Shown: in pieces, positions 45,150-54,185 of the stretch
How the letters are laid out: each line of letters starts with the position of its first letter
Numbering within the stretch: position 1 is the stretch's first letter
Source: Oscillospiraceae bacterium
GTDB lineage: Bacteria > Bacillota > Clostridia > Oscillospirales > Acutalibacteraceae
Direction of reading: 5' to 3'
DNA length: 63,796 nt
Assembly (NCBI GenBank): GCA_031275995.1
Contig: JAISNY010000032.1
Span: 1 to 63,796 of the forward strand
Position numbers and translations under genes: made by a program
The notes under the pieces: generated by a model
The model's input: only the letters and a program-made list of their open reading frames with translations
The model's database searches: none
Told to the model about the DNA's origin: nothing

Positions 45150-47555
45150 CTAACATAAATCAAGCTCCCTCTTTAATTTCGCAAACTGAGACATCATTTT
45201 TTTATTCCCTATTCCACTAAAATTTATCTCAAGCAAGGCATCATCTCCCATTGAAACTGAAGAAACTACCTTGCCTCTACCAAAAACACTGTGGCTAACC
45301 AAATCCCCCGGAACAAACCTTTCTGTCTCTCCAGTTTTTTCTTCAATAACAGATACGGGGCTTTGCCCAAAATTCCGCGCAGAAACTACCGATTTTACTC
45401 TTAGATCGTACGCGGAACTTACTGTTCCACCTTCTGCCGGGATTTTCGCCCAGTCTCTAGATTTAGTTCTTTCAAGGAGTTCTTCGGGGATCTCGCTAAG
45501 AAAACGCGAGGCTTTATTATGAGACGTACTCCCGTAAATCATCCGGCTTGTAGAATTAATAATAAAAAGCTCTTCCTTGGCACGAGTTATGGCGACATAC
45601 GCAAGCCTACGCTCTTCCTCCACTTCCTCCGGATTGAAAATACACTGAATCCCAGGGAAAATCCCTTCTTCGAATCCCGGCAAAAAAACGACTGGAAATT
45701 CCAACCCTTTGGACGCATGAACCGTCATTAAATTAATTGCCCCATCCGAATTTGAAGTTTCAGCTTCTGAAATTAATGAAACATCTTCTAAAAACGAAGA
45801 AAGGTTAATGGCTCCAGAATTTTCCTCTTCAAATCTTTTAATCGCATTCCCAAGTTCTTGAACGTTAGCAATTCGAGAATCTGCATCCTCTTCCTTGGAT
45901 TTTAAAAAGTCTATATAACCAGTTTTTTCAAGAATTTCCTTATAAAGCTCAGAAAGCTTAACCCCACTTTTATGAAAAGAAATAAAATGCTCGATGGTTT
46001 GAGCAAAATCCATGAGCTTAACTGCGGAACGACGAAGATCTTCATAAAAATTAGCGTTTCTCATAACCTCGAACAATGGTTTACCTTCGTCAGAGGCAAT
46101 CGAAATAACTTGATTAATAGTACGTTCACCTATAGTACGCTTAGGCTGATTTATAATTCGTTTCAGACGAACCTCATCAAGCGGATTATTGACAACACTA
46201 AGGTAAGAAATCAAATCTTTAACTTCGCGGTGATCATAGAACCTTATTCCTCCAACAACACGATAAGGCAACCCGGCACGAGCAAGAAGGCGCTCGATAA
46301 CACCGGATTGTGAACTCGCACGGTAAAGCACCGCAAAATCGGAAGCTGAACAGCCCGCACCGATTCTTGATTTAAGTTCATCTGAAATGAACACGGCTTC
46401 ATTATGCTCGCTGTAAGCGGTGTGAACTCTTATGCGCTTGCCTTCCAAATTGTTTGTCCATAAACGCTTCCCCTTACGATTAGCATTATGTTCAATAATA
46501 GAATTTGCTGCCGATAAAATATTTTTAGTGGACCTATAATTCTGCTCTAGCCGTATGATTTTTGCTTTTTTATAAACTTTATCAAACCCCAAAATATTTT
46601 CTACCGTCGCACCTCTGAATTTATAGATGCTCTGATCGTCGTCGCCCACAATACAAAGATTGCCATCTTTTTTGTCAACGAGTTTTTGAATAAATAAATG
46701 TTGAGCCATATTTGTGTCTTGATACTCGTCCACTAAAACATAATGAAATCTCTCGGAGTAGCTCTGCCTAACTTCAGGATATTTTGAAAACAATTCCAGC
46801 GTATTAAAGATCAAATCGTCAAAATCCATTGCACCGGCAGCTTTCAAACGCTTTTGATATAAATCATAAATTTCTCCAACACTAGAAAGCCTAAAATCAT
46901 TTTCATGTCTCATCTTGAACTCGTTAGGAGTTAAAATTTCATCTTTAGCTTTTGAAATCGAAGAGGCAGTACTCTTGACTGAAAAAACTTTCTCATCGAC
47001 GCTAAGCATCTTTTGGCAATCTTTTATAAGCCTTTTCGTATCGTCAATGTCGTAAATAACAAAATCCTCGGGGTAGCCCAATCTTTCAGCATTTTCACGC
47101 AAAATTTTGGCACAAAGGGAGTGGAAGGTAGAAGCAAAAACCCAGCTAGATTTTTCTTCGCCTAACCTAGAAACAAGCCTTTCCTTCATTTCGCGAGCCG
47201 CTTTATTTGTAAAAGTTATCGCTAAAATATTTTGTGGATTAACTCCATTAAAATTTAAAACATCTTTGAAATAACTCAAATTCTTACCTTCACTAAAGGC
47301 ACTTTCAAGTCTTAAAATGAGATCTTCAGAAAGATTTGAGGGAACAAAATCTGAATGGTAAAGATCTCCATAATCAATTAGGTTCGCAACCCTATTGACT
47401 AACATTGCGGTCTTGCCGCTGCCAGCGCCCGCAAGAACCATTAGCTGACCTTCGGTATAAAACACCGCCTCCAGCTGACGCTCATTCATTTCAGAAAATT
47501 CCCTTTCTAAAAATGCTTTCTTAATCGATTTAAATTTTTCAACCATCGACTTCAA
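45150..47555 (-). CDS. pcrA: ATP-dependent DNA helicase PcrA/UvrD
   Basis: About 800 residues; TTG 47555 fits a GGTGG site, ATG 47546 is nearly as good, and longer frames look artificial. UvrD/Rep superfamily I motifs: NERQLEAVFYTEGQLMVLAG, Walker A AGAGSGKTAML, FHSLCAKIL, LVDEYQDTN, VGDDDQSIYKFRGA, RLEQNYRST, MTVHASKGLEFPVVFL and EERRLAYVAITRAKEEL. The C-terminus has a small PcrA-type RNA-polymerase-binding domain (GDLVSHSVFGRGKVVS). It unwinds DNA in repair and clears protein from DNA. A 58-base internal segment (46770-46827) is duplicated at 51.7 kb. Confidence 0.95.
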   Translation of the reverse strand: MKSMVEKFKSIKKAFLEREFSEMNERQLEAVFYTEGQLMVLAGAGSGKTAMLVNRVANLIDYGDLYHSDFVPSNLSEDLILRLESAFSEGKNLSYFKDVLNFNGVNPQNILAITFTNKAAREMKERLVSRLGEEKSSWVFASTFHSLCAKILRENAERLGYPEDFVIYDIDDTKRLIKDCQKMLSVDEKVFSVKSTASSISKAKDEILTPNEFKMRHENDFRLSSVGEIYDLYQKRLKAAGAMDFDDLIFNTLELFSKYPEVRQSYSERFHYVLVDEYQDTNMAQHLFIQKLVDKKDGNLCIVGDDDQSIYKFRGATVENILGFDKVYKKAKIIRLEQNYRSTKNILSAANSIIEHNANRKGKRLWTNNLEGKRIRVHTAYSEHNEAVFISDELKSRIGAGCSASDFAVLYRASSQSGVIERLLARAGLPYRVVGGIRFYDHREVKDLISYLSVVNNPLDEVRLKRIINQPKRTIGERTINQVISIASDEGKPLFEVMRNANFYEDLRRSAVKLMDFAQTIEHFISFHKSGVKLSELYKEILEKTGYIDFLKSKEEDADSRIANVQELGNAIKRFEEENSGAINLSSFLEDVSLISEAETSNSDGAINLMTVHASKGLEFPVVFLPGFEEGIFPGIQCIFNPEEVEEERRLAYVAITRAKEELFIINSTSRMIYGSTSHNKASRFLSEIPEELLERTKSRDWAKIPAEGGTVSSAYDLRVKSVVSARNFGQSPVSVIEEKTGETERFVPGDLVSHSVFGRGKVVSSVSMGDDALLEINFSGIGNKKMMSQFAKLKRELDLC

Positions 47556-47843
47556 AAATACCACCAAACCCCTAAAGCAAAACTTTATACACAACCAGCT
47601 TCGAATACGATTCAAAAAGATATCCGGACGAAATTACAAAACGCCTATTTCAATTCTAACATATTTTCTCCCTAAAAAGTCAATAAATTTTCGTCGCTTT
47701 AACATTTTGTTTTTATTTAAAACATATAAATTATATTCCGCACTTCTATCAGAAACGAGACAAGCATTTTAAAAATATTATTTTTCACACTAGTACATTA
47801 GTTAAAATAAAATTTCACCAATTTGATTCAAAATTGTTATAGT

Positions 47844-48578
47844 TTAAACAACAATACCTCCATTCGGACTTATAACTTGACCCGTTATATAATCGGATTC
47901 CGGGCCGGCAAGAAACAGAACCATTCTGGCTATCTCGCGTGGAGTTCCTAACCGACCCAAAGGAATTTCTGAAGATAAAACTGAAATTTCATTTGGCGTT
48001 AAATCTGCGATCATTTCGGTATTAATCACTCCAGGGGCGACACAATTAACCTGGATTCCTGAAGGCGCAAGTTCTTTGGCGAGCGCTTTTGTGAATCCTA
48101 TCAAAGCGGCTTTGGAAGCAGAATAATGAACTTCAAGCGAGGCTCCCGTTAAGCCCCATACAGAAGAAATGTTAATTATCTTACCCTTTTTATTTTTAAC
48201 CATATGTTCAACTGCAAATTTTGAAAGATTAAACACACCTCCTACGTTTAAATTAAAAAGATCTTTCCATTCCGACTCAGTAACATCCTGAAAGAGTTTC
48301 CTTAAAGGTGTTCCTGCATTATTGACAAGCACTTCTACTTTACCAAATATCTCAATTGACCTTTTAAACAAGTTCCTGCATCCTTCAAAAGAAGCGACAT
48401 CAGCTTTAATAATTTCGGCGCTGCCGCCAGAATCTCTTATTTTTTCAAAAATTTTTTCCGCCTCTGCTTGAGATTTATTAAAATTAATTATAACGTTATA
48501 TCCGGCGTTTGCGAACTCCAAAGAACAAGCCTTGCCAATACCTCGAGAAGCACCTGTGATTATTACCGTATTTTTCAA
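47844..48578 (-). CDS. fabG: 3-oxoacyl-ACP reductase FabG-like SDR
   Basis: 244 residues from TTG 48578 behind GGGAG. Classical short-chain dehydrogenase: TGASRGIGKA coenzyme site, NNAG (LVNNAGTPL), catalytic Ser and YxxxK (NISSVWGL then VHYSASKAALIGF), and a C-terminal DYITGQVISPNGGIVV. The last step is typical of FabG in fatty acid elongation, but no other fab genes are nearby. Its start is only 14 bases from the start of divergent ispE. Confidence 0.85.
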   Translation of the reverse strand: MKNTVIITGASRGIGKACSLEFANAGYNVIINFNKSQAEAEKIFEKIRDSGGSAEIIKADVASFEGCRNLFKRSIEIFGKVEVLVNNAGTPLRKLFQDVTESEWKDLFNLNVGGVFNLSKFAVEHMVKNKKGKIINISSVWGLTGASLEVHYSASKAALIGFTKALAKELAPSGIQVNCVAPGVINTEMIADLTPNEISVLSSEIPLGRLGTPREIARMVLFLAGPESDYITGQVISPNGGIVV

Positions 48579-48592
48579 ATAAGAACTCCCTG

Positions 48593-49444
48593 GTGAATAT
48601 TTTGATTGTTAAAGCACTCGCGTATGCAAAAATTAATTTGGGCCTTCAAATTTGCGACAAACGTCCCGACGGATTCCATAATCTGAGGATGGTCACGCAA
48701 TCTATCAGTATTGCAGATCGTATTATAGTGAAGAAAGCAAAACATTTCGATATTAACGTCATTGGAACGAAAACTATAACAAAAAAAAAGAATATTGTCT
48801 TGAAAGGAGCAGAAAATTTTTTTGCCAAGACGGGAACTCGTTTTGGGGTTGAAATTTTTATAAAAAAGAACATTCCGATAGGTGCGGGGCTCGGTGGTGG
48901 AAGTGCTGATGCGGCCGCTGTCATCCTTGCGATGAAAAAAATTTCTAAAATTAAACTCAGTGATGAATCGCTCTTTGAAATCGCTTTAAATACAGGCTCA
49001 GATGTACCTCTGTGTATTGTAGGAGGAACTCTCTCAGTAGAAGGTACCGGCGAAAAAATAGAACCCCTAAAACCGCTTAAAAATTGCAAGATAATTATTG
49101 CGGTTCCAGATTTAAGATGCGAAACAAAAAAAATATATGCGATGTACGACTTGTATAAAAAATCAAATCCTTCAATTGCCACAAATGGAAACGAGCGCAT
49201 GGAAAATTTGAAAAAATGCATTAAACTTGAAAAAATAGAGGACATTCTTGTAAACACTTTCAATGATTTTGAAAAGGTAATAAAATGTAACGCTAAGGGA
49301 TTTCGGATTACGGGAAGCGGGTCTGCTTCTTATTTTTTTGCGGATAAAAAATCCTATCTCGAAGAAATTATTGAGCACACGAAATCACAAGGATTCAAGA
49401 CGTTTGTTTGTGAGCCGGTACGCTTTGGAGTTAAATTAAGTTGA
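48593..49444 (+). CDS. ispE: 4-diphosphocytidyl-2-C-methyl-D-erythritol kinase
   Basis: A 283-residue GHMP kinase of the MEP isoprenoid pathway. Motifs: AYAKINLGLQI with the catalytic Lys, RPDGFHNLRMV, ATP loop PIGAGLGGGSADAAAVIL and C-terminal RITGSGSASYFF. GTG 48593 is the longest start; TTG 48602 is possible. Ribosome binding signals are poor because fabG begins 14 bases upstream on the other strand. The stop overlaps the ruvC start (TTGA), so the two are translationally coupled. Confidence 0.94.
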   Translation: MNILIVKALAYAKINLGLQICDKRPDGFHNLRMVTQSISIADRIIVKKAKHFDINVIGTKTITKKKNIVLKGAENFFAKTGTRFGVEIFIKKNIPIGAGLGGGSADAAAVILAMKKISKIKLSDESLFEIALNTGSDVPLCIVGGTLSVEGTGEKIEPLKPLKNCKIIIAVPDLRCETKKIYAMYDLYKKSNPSIATNGNERMENLKKCIKLEKIEDILVNTFNDFEKVIKCNAKGFRITGSGSASYFFADKKSYLEEIIEHTKSQGFKTFVCEPVRFGVKLS

Positions 49445-49932
49445 TAATTTTAGGAATTGATCCGGGTTATGCTACAATAGGCTACGCTGTGCTGGAGCAT
49501 GAAAAAGCAAAAAATTTGCTCGTTACTTGCGGCGTTTTAAAAACCGAATCAAACGTTGAGTTCCCAAAGAGACTTGAAAAAATTTTTAAAGATTCCGCTG
49601 ACCTGTTTTTAATTCATAATCCGGATGTAACCGCTGTTGAGAGTCTTTATTTTCAAAACAATCAAAAAACTGCCATGGCCGTCGCTCACGCGCGGGGAGT
49701 TCTGGTTTTGGCGGCACAGGTAGCAAAAGTACCCATTTTTGAGTATACTCCACTTCAGGTCAAGGTAGCAATGACCGGCTGTGGTAGAGCAAAAAAAAAT
49801 CAAGTTATGGAGATGGCTCAAAAAAGCTTGAACCTTGATTTTCTGCCGAAACCCGATGATGCAGCCGACGCAATTGCGATAGCAGTTTGTCATGCTGGCA
49901 GGTTAACTACGGAATATCAATCTCATGATTAA
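49441..49932 (+). CDS. ruvC: Holliday junction resolvase RuvC
   Basis: 163 residues beginning at a TTG inside the ispE stop. Catalytic acidic residues are visible in ILGIDPGYATIGYAV (Asp), VTAVESLYF (Glu) and PDDAADAIAIAVCHA (two Asp). RuvC cuts four-way junctions during recombination. The usual ruvA and ruvB do not follow. The gap 49933-50321 holds no gene that I can see. Confidence 0.95.
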   Translation: MIILGIDPGYATIGYAVLEHEKAKNLLVTCGVLKTESNVEFPKRLEKIFKDSADLFLIHNPDVTAVESLYFQNNQKTAMAVAHARGVLVLAAQVAKVPIFEYTPLQVKVAMTGCGRAKKNQVMEMAQKSLNLDFLPKPDDAADAIAIAVCHAGRLTTEYQSHD

Positions 49933-50321
49933 TAAAAAGGTCTTGTAAAACGGTAAAGTTTGATACAAAAATCTTTTGTTCGGCAGATTCATATTTAACC
50001 ATGGCATAAAAAATGGAAATTTGTTATCCTAAAAGTGGTTTTCCTAATAAAGTAAAGTTTATAATCTGGGTAGGTTTGCCAAAAGTAGAAAAATTTTGGT
50101 ACGGAAATAAATTGCGTCATGATTGATGTTACTCGTTTTTTTATGATGTAAAATAGGTGTTCATTTTAAAAATTAATAAGAAATTTTCTTGTTAATCAAT
50201 GCTTCAAATTTAAATTAAAGATTACTTAGGCACTTTGGAAAGTGTGGTTATATTTTATGTTTGAAGTCTACAAAATTATTTAAGAACCATGCTTTGACAA
50301 ACAAGGAGTTGATATTTAAGA

Positions 50322-51647
50322 ATGGCTAAAATTTTTGGAACCGACGGTGTACGAGGGGTAGCGAATTCTGAACTTACTTGTGAGTTAGTTATTAAGCTAG
50401 TTCGCGAGGCAGCTTTTGTTTTAAAAGACAAATTTAAAAATAAAAAAATAATAATATTGCGTGACACAAGAATTTCTTCCGAAATGTTTGAGCACGCAGT
50501 GGCTGCCGGCGTTTGCTCATCCGGAATGAACGCTTTGATTCTTGGCATTATGCCGACACCCGCAGCTTCTTTTTTGGTAAAAAAAATGCAGGCAGCTGCA
50601 GCGGTGGTGATTTCCGCTTCGCACAATCCATTTGAATTCAATGGAATTAAATTTTTTGATGGAGACGGATATAAATTAAATGATGAAACCGAAAGACAAA
50701 TTGAGGAAAATGTAAATGAGCCTAAAAATTCAAATTTACCTGTTGGAGGTGAATTAGGCAAAGTTTTTTATGAAGATGCAGCCATTGAAAGTTACACAGA
50801 ACATTTAGCGCAGAAATTTACAGAAGATTTATGTAATTTGAAAGTCGCCGTAGATTGTGCTAACGGGGCGGCGTCTGTTTGCGCTCGAAGTCTTTTCAGA
50901 AAGTTGGGCATTGAATATGAGTTGTTATTCGATTCGCCGGACGGAACTAACATAAACAGAAATTGTGGTTCCACAAATTTGAATGCCTTAGCTCAAAGAG
51001 TCGTCGATGGAGGCTTTGATTTGGGCGTTGCGTTTGACGGCGACGCCGATCGCTGTTTAGCAGTTGACGAAAAGGGGCGCATACTTGACGGCGATCATAT
51101 TATGGCCGCGTGTGGTTTAGATCTTTTCAAATCAGGAAAACTCATGAAAAATTCAATTGTTGGAACCCCGATGTCAAATCTTGGGTTTGTAAACTTTTTA
51201 GAAAAAAGTGGCATTAGATTTGTTGAAACTAAAATAGGCGATAAACATATTTCGAAGAAAATTCTAGAAAACGGTTACAATTTTGGAGGGGAACAATCGG
51301 GTCATATGATCTTTAATGACGTTTCATCAACGGGAGATGGACTTTTAACGGCTATCCTTTTTATTAATACACTTATAAAAAATAATTTTAAAGCCTCTGA
51401 AGTGTTTGAGATGTTCATAAAATTTCCACAATTTATTAAAAATATTACAGTTAAAAAAGAAGACGATTTTTTTGAAAATTCAAAAATAAAAGAAGTGATT
51501 AACCAGAGCGAAAAGATATTGGGAGGAAGCGGCCGAGTTTTTGTAAGAAAATCCGGAACAGAGCCAATGGTGCGCATAATGGTGCAATCCGGAGAAAAAG
51601 ATTTATTTGAAGAAGTACGACGACTTTATGAACAACCATGGAATTAA
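50322..51647 (+). CDS. glmM: Phosphoglucosamine mutase
   Basis: A 441-residue GlmM converts glucosamine-6-P to glucosamine-1-P, the step before GlmU. Motifs: GTDGVRGVAN at the N-terminus, active Ser in VISASHNPFEFNGIKFF, metal loop AFDGDADRCLAVD, GGEQSGHMIF and phosphate-binding RKSGTEPMVRIM. AAGGAG precedes the ATG. Length is typical. Its product must be acetylated before GlmU's uridyltransferase can use it, yet the local GlmU lacks that domain. Confidence 0.96.
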   Translation: MAKIFGTDGVRGVANSELTCELVIKLVREAAFVLKDKFKNKKIIILRDTRISSEMFEHAVAAGVCSSGMNALILGIMPTPAASFLVKKMQAAAAVVISASHNPFEFNGIKFFDGDGYKLNDETERQIEENVNEPKNSNLPVGGELGKVFYEDAAIESYTEHLAQKFTEDLCNLKVAVDCANGAASVCARSLFRKLGIEYELLFDSPDGTNINRNCGSTNLNALAQRVVDGGFDLGVAFDGDADRCLAVDEKGRILDGDHIMAACGLDLFKSGKLMKNSIVGTPMSNLGFVNFLEKSGIRFVETKIGDKHISKKILENGYNFGGEQSGHMIFNDVSSTGDGLLTAILFINTLIKNNFKASEVFEMFIKFPQFIKNITVKKEDDFFENSKIKEVINQSEKILGGSGRVFVRKSGTEPMVRIMVQSGEKDLFEEVRRLYEQPWN

Positions 51648-51738
51648 TATAAAATAGGATCGGAAGCAATTTTTACAGCTGGATAAAAGGCATAGGAACT
51701 TAGCATTGCCAAAATATTTTTATGAACAACAAAATTAA

Positions 51739-51801
51739 AACTTCAGGATGTTTTGAAAACAATTCCAGCGTATTAAATTAAAGATCAAATCGTCAAAATC
51801 C
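51739..51801 (+). repeat. Duplicated 58-bp piece of pcrA with a 5-bp insertion
   Basis: The segment from AACTTCAGGATG to AAAATCC matches 46770-46827 inside pcrA almost exactly, except one substitution (ATA to ATG) and a repeated ATTAA. It is sandwiched between left-end and coding remnants of an IS1-like element. Confidence 0.9.
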
Positions 51802-51981
51802 TTACTAAAATGCGGGAGAATTGGCAAGGTAAAATGCGGCTTTTATATTAAAAACAAAATAAGATATTTGTGCGAAAATTGCAAACGCAGATGGCTCCAG
51901 ACTAACAAAGCAAAATTCATCAGTCTAGAGCCTTTGCGGAATCGAGGCCTCATTTTTAAATTAATTGATGAAAGCGGATGA
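51800..51981 (+). mobile_element. IS1-like InsA zinc-ribbon remnant
   Basis: An open frame ending at TGA 51979-51981 reads LLKCGRIGKVKCGFYIKN, then IRYLCENCKRRWLQTNKAKF. It resembles the CxxCG..G....Y.C..C.R.. zinc ribbon at the N-terminus of IS1 InsA proteins. The first Cys pair is broken (only KCG remains) and there is no start codon, so it is decayed. The rest of the gap from glmM to the GTPase gene has no other gene. Confidence 0.5.
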
Positions 51982-52031
51982 GCCTACCTGCCACGACCGC
52001 TCACCCCCTCAATACTAAAGCATCGAATTGA

Positions 52032-52685
52032 TTAACAACATTTCTCACGTTCACGTTGTGTTCTTATCTGTAATGAACGTTCCGCTTCTTCTCTGAGATC
52101 CAAAATACACCCTGCAATCTTAACTATACTATCATCTAAGACTGCTACACCATCACCGGCCAAAGCGGAGCAAAAGTACACTGGCAATCCTAATTCTCTC
52201 GCTTTTTGTTCGATACCTTCTTTGGTGATATCCGAACCAAAAGCTAAATCCATCTTACTTGCGACTAAAATCACTTTAATCGAAACGGGAGCAGAGTCAC
52301 ATAATGTCGACAACCAAAAGTCAATAGCTTTAAATGAGTCTGAACTATCAACGCTAAAAACTATGACAGCAATTTCAGCATTTCTAAGGTACATCGGCAT
52401 AAGTGATTTATACACTTCCTGCCCAGCGGTGTCCCAAATCGCTAAATTGAAACATCTTCCACCATCTTCTCTAGGTAAACTAACGTGAGAAGCTCCCAGC
52501 GTAGGAAGAACTCCTGGATTAAAATTGCCATAAACCATACGCGACACAAGAGATGTCTTTCCTACTGCGGTATTACCTAACAATACGACTTTTACGTCTA
52601 CCCCTCCCTTTACACTTTTCGCCACTGGAATCGACATAACAAAAATAGAGGCTAATGCCCCGAATATCATGTTTTTAAATTTCAT
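52032..52685 (-). CDS. Secreted Rab-like small GTPase with C-terminal Cys-Cys (copy 2)
   Basis: 217 residues. Signal peptide residues 1-24 (MKFKNMIFGALASIFVMSIP then VAKS), then a textbook Rab fold: P-loop LLGNTAVGKTSLV (37-44), switch I Thr in LPTLGASHV, switch II WDTAGQEVY with the catalytic Gln89, base-binding ASKMDL and CSALAGDGV. The end EREKCC is a Rab-type double-Cys prenylation site, with no known use in a bacterium itself. GAGGAG precedes the ATG. Short copies of TTCGATGCTTTAGT flank both sides. Export followed by host geranylgeranylation is inferred. The upstream gap 52686-53109 holds no gene. Confidence 0.88.
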   Translation of the reverse strand: MKFKNMIFGALASIFVMSIPVAKSVKGGVDVKVVLLGNTAVGKTSLVSRMVYGNFNPGVLPTLGASHVSLPREDGGRCFNLAIWDTAGQEVYKSLMPMYLRNAEIAVIVFSVDSSDSFKAIDFWLSTLCDSAPVSIKVILVASKMDLAFGSDITKEGIEQKARELGLPVYFCSALAGDGVAVLDDSIVKIAGCILDLREEAERSLQIRTQREREKCC

Positions 52686-53109
52686 TTTTTCTCCTCAATT
52701 TTTTTAAAATTTTTATCATAACTAAAGCATCGAAGACTTACCAAATCTGTTCTCTCAAAGAACGATTACTTAGTTTTAATTTTATCACTCCACCCCTTTG
52801 TGCGATACTTTAAACACTTAGATAAATTTTAAAATGAACTTCTATTTAACTAAATATTTTAAATCATCACTTCATCATTATAGTTTAATTATATGTTAAC
52901 TCAAATAATTAACTCAAATAATTTGTAAAGAGTTACTTCGAGCTGTAACAGATAACAGAAATAATTAATTTGCGCTTAATATAAAGACGTAAAACCGATT
53001 ACTTCCAAATTTTCCGAATATGGCAGAAAACGAATAAAAATGGTTTTAAAATTTTGAGCAATTAATTAAGCTTGCAAAAACAAACGTTCGATATTAGACT
53101 TGGGTTCAA

Positions 53110-53185
53110 GGGGGTATAGCTCAGTTGGTAGAGCGCTTGAATGGCATTCAAGAGGTCAGCGGTTCGAACCCGCTTATCTCCACCA
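53110..53185 (+). tRNA. tRNA-Ala (GGC)
   Basis: Acceptor GGGGGTA pairs TATCTCC through two G-T pairs. The D arm is GCTC-AGTTGGTA-GAGC, the anticodon arm CTTGA-ATGGCAT-TCAAG carries GGC, the T arm is GCGGTTCGAACCCGC, and CCA is encoded. All parts are present. Confidence 0.96.
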
Positions 53186-53210
53186 ATAAAATAAAGATTG
53201 GGTGATATTT

Positions 53211-53432
53211 ATGTCTGAATTTGATTCTTTTGATGAAAATGGAGACTCAAACGAAAAGAAGAAGAAACCCAAGAAAAATGATGGAATTGGAGCTATATCT
53301 GGAGGTGTTGTAACTCTTCCGGATTCGACTATGGAGTGCAAATGGTGTGGGAATAGGTTTGCTTTCAACAGTAAGAATAAGAAACCCATATGCACATTTT
53401 GCGGTAGGGTACAAAACATAATGATTTTGTGA
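53211..53432 (+). CDS. Small zinc-ribbon peptide with possible double-glycine leader
   Basis: 73 residues from ATG 53211 (site TTGGGTGA). The N-terminal 33 residues are acidic then basic (SEFDSFDENGDSNEKKKKP) and end DGIGAISGG, resembling a double-glycine processing site. The rest has two Cys pairs (CKWCGNRF and CTFCGRV), a small zinc ribbon. It could be a PCAT substrate or simply a cytoplasmic zinc-ribbon protein; the leader is less typical than in the 58.4-kb gene. It lies between tRNA-Ala and an ABC exporter operon, 18 bases before the ATPase gene, so it may be the first gene of that operon. Confidence 0.55.
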   Translation: MSEFDSFDENGDSNEKKKKPKKNDGIGAISGGVVTLPDSTMECKWCGNRFAFNSKNKKPICTFCGRVQNIMIL

Positions 53433-53450
53433 TTTTGGTGAAACTGAAAC

Positions 53451-54185
53451 ATGGTTAAAGTAGAAAATATTTCTAAATTTTTTGGTAAGGTGCATGCTGT
53501 GAAAGGCGTGAGCTTTGAGGTTTCTGATGGTGAAATTGTGGGATTAATTGGCGAAAATGGAGCCGGGAAATCGACTTTGTTGCGGATTCTGAGTGGTGCG
53601 CTTTGCCCCTCCGATGGGACTGTGCATGTTGACGGTTTCGACTTGCTTACTCAACGCCAAGACGTTCGAAAGAACATTGGAATTTTATTTGGAAACGAAG
53701 TAGGCCTTTATGAAAGACTTACCGCTCGGGAGAACCTCGAATATTTTGCGTTGCTCAGCGGAATGAATAAACGTAACGTTCAGAAACGTATCTCAGTTTT
53801 GGCGGAGTGCTTCGAATTTAAAAAGTTTCAAAACAAAATGGCCCACACTCTTTCCAAGGGTATGAGGCAGAAAGTTGCGATAGCAAGATGCATCGTACAC
53901 GACCCTAAAATTATGCTTTTTGACGAACCGGATGCCGGACTCGACTTTGGGGCTTCCAAGATTTTTTTTGAATTTTTGGAATTATGCAAAGAGCAAAAAA
54001 AAAGTGTGATATTTTCAAGTCACTCCATGGAAAATGTCAAGATGTACACTGATAAAATTGTAGTGATGCGCGCAGGCAATGTGGTTAAAGTCTTAAATTC
54101 CGCGGAATATCGTGAATCTCACAGCAATCGCGAGTTTAACCAGTTTTTGTTTCAACTCATATGCGAGGAGACCGTCAGTGCTTAA
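53451..54185 (+). CDS. ABC transporter ATP-binding protein (NatA type)
   Basis: A 244-residue ATPase: Walker A GLIGENGAGKSTLLRIL, signature TLSKGMRQKVAIARCIV (LSKGM instead of LSGGQ, usual in NatA-like subunits), Walker B IMLFDEPDAGLD and H-loop IFSSHSM. The stop overlaps the permease start by 8 bases. With the downstream ABC-2 membrane protein it forms an efflux system of the Na+/drug-export type; the substrate is unknown. Confidence 0.92.
   Translation: MVKVENISKFFGKVHAVKGVSFEVSDGEIVGLIGENGAGKSTLLRILSGALCPSDGTVHVDGFDLLTQRQDVRKNIGILFGNEVGLYERLTARENLEYFALLSGMNKRNVQKRISVLAECFEFKKFQNKMAHTLSKGMRQKVAIARCIVHDPKIMLFDEPDAGLDFGASKIFFEFLELCKEQKKSVIFSSHSMENVKMYTDKIVVMRAGNVVKVLNSAEYRESHSNREFNQFLFQLICEETVSA

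Noticed and set aside
45023..45163. N-terminal hydrophobic extension of RNase III
   Set aside because: The GGAGG-GTG at 45022 matches the family start, while the extension overlaps the end of pcrA and is unlike other RNase III proteins.
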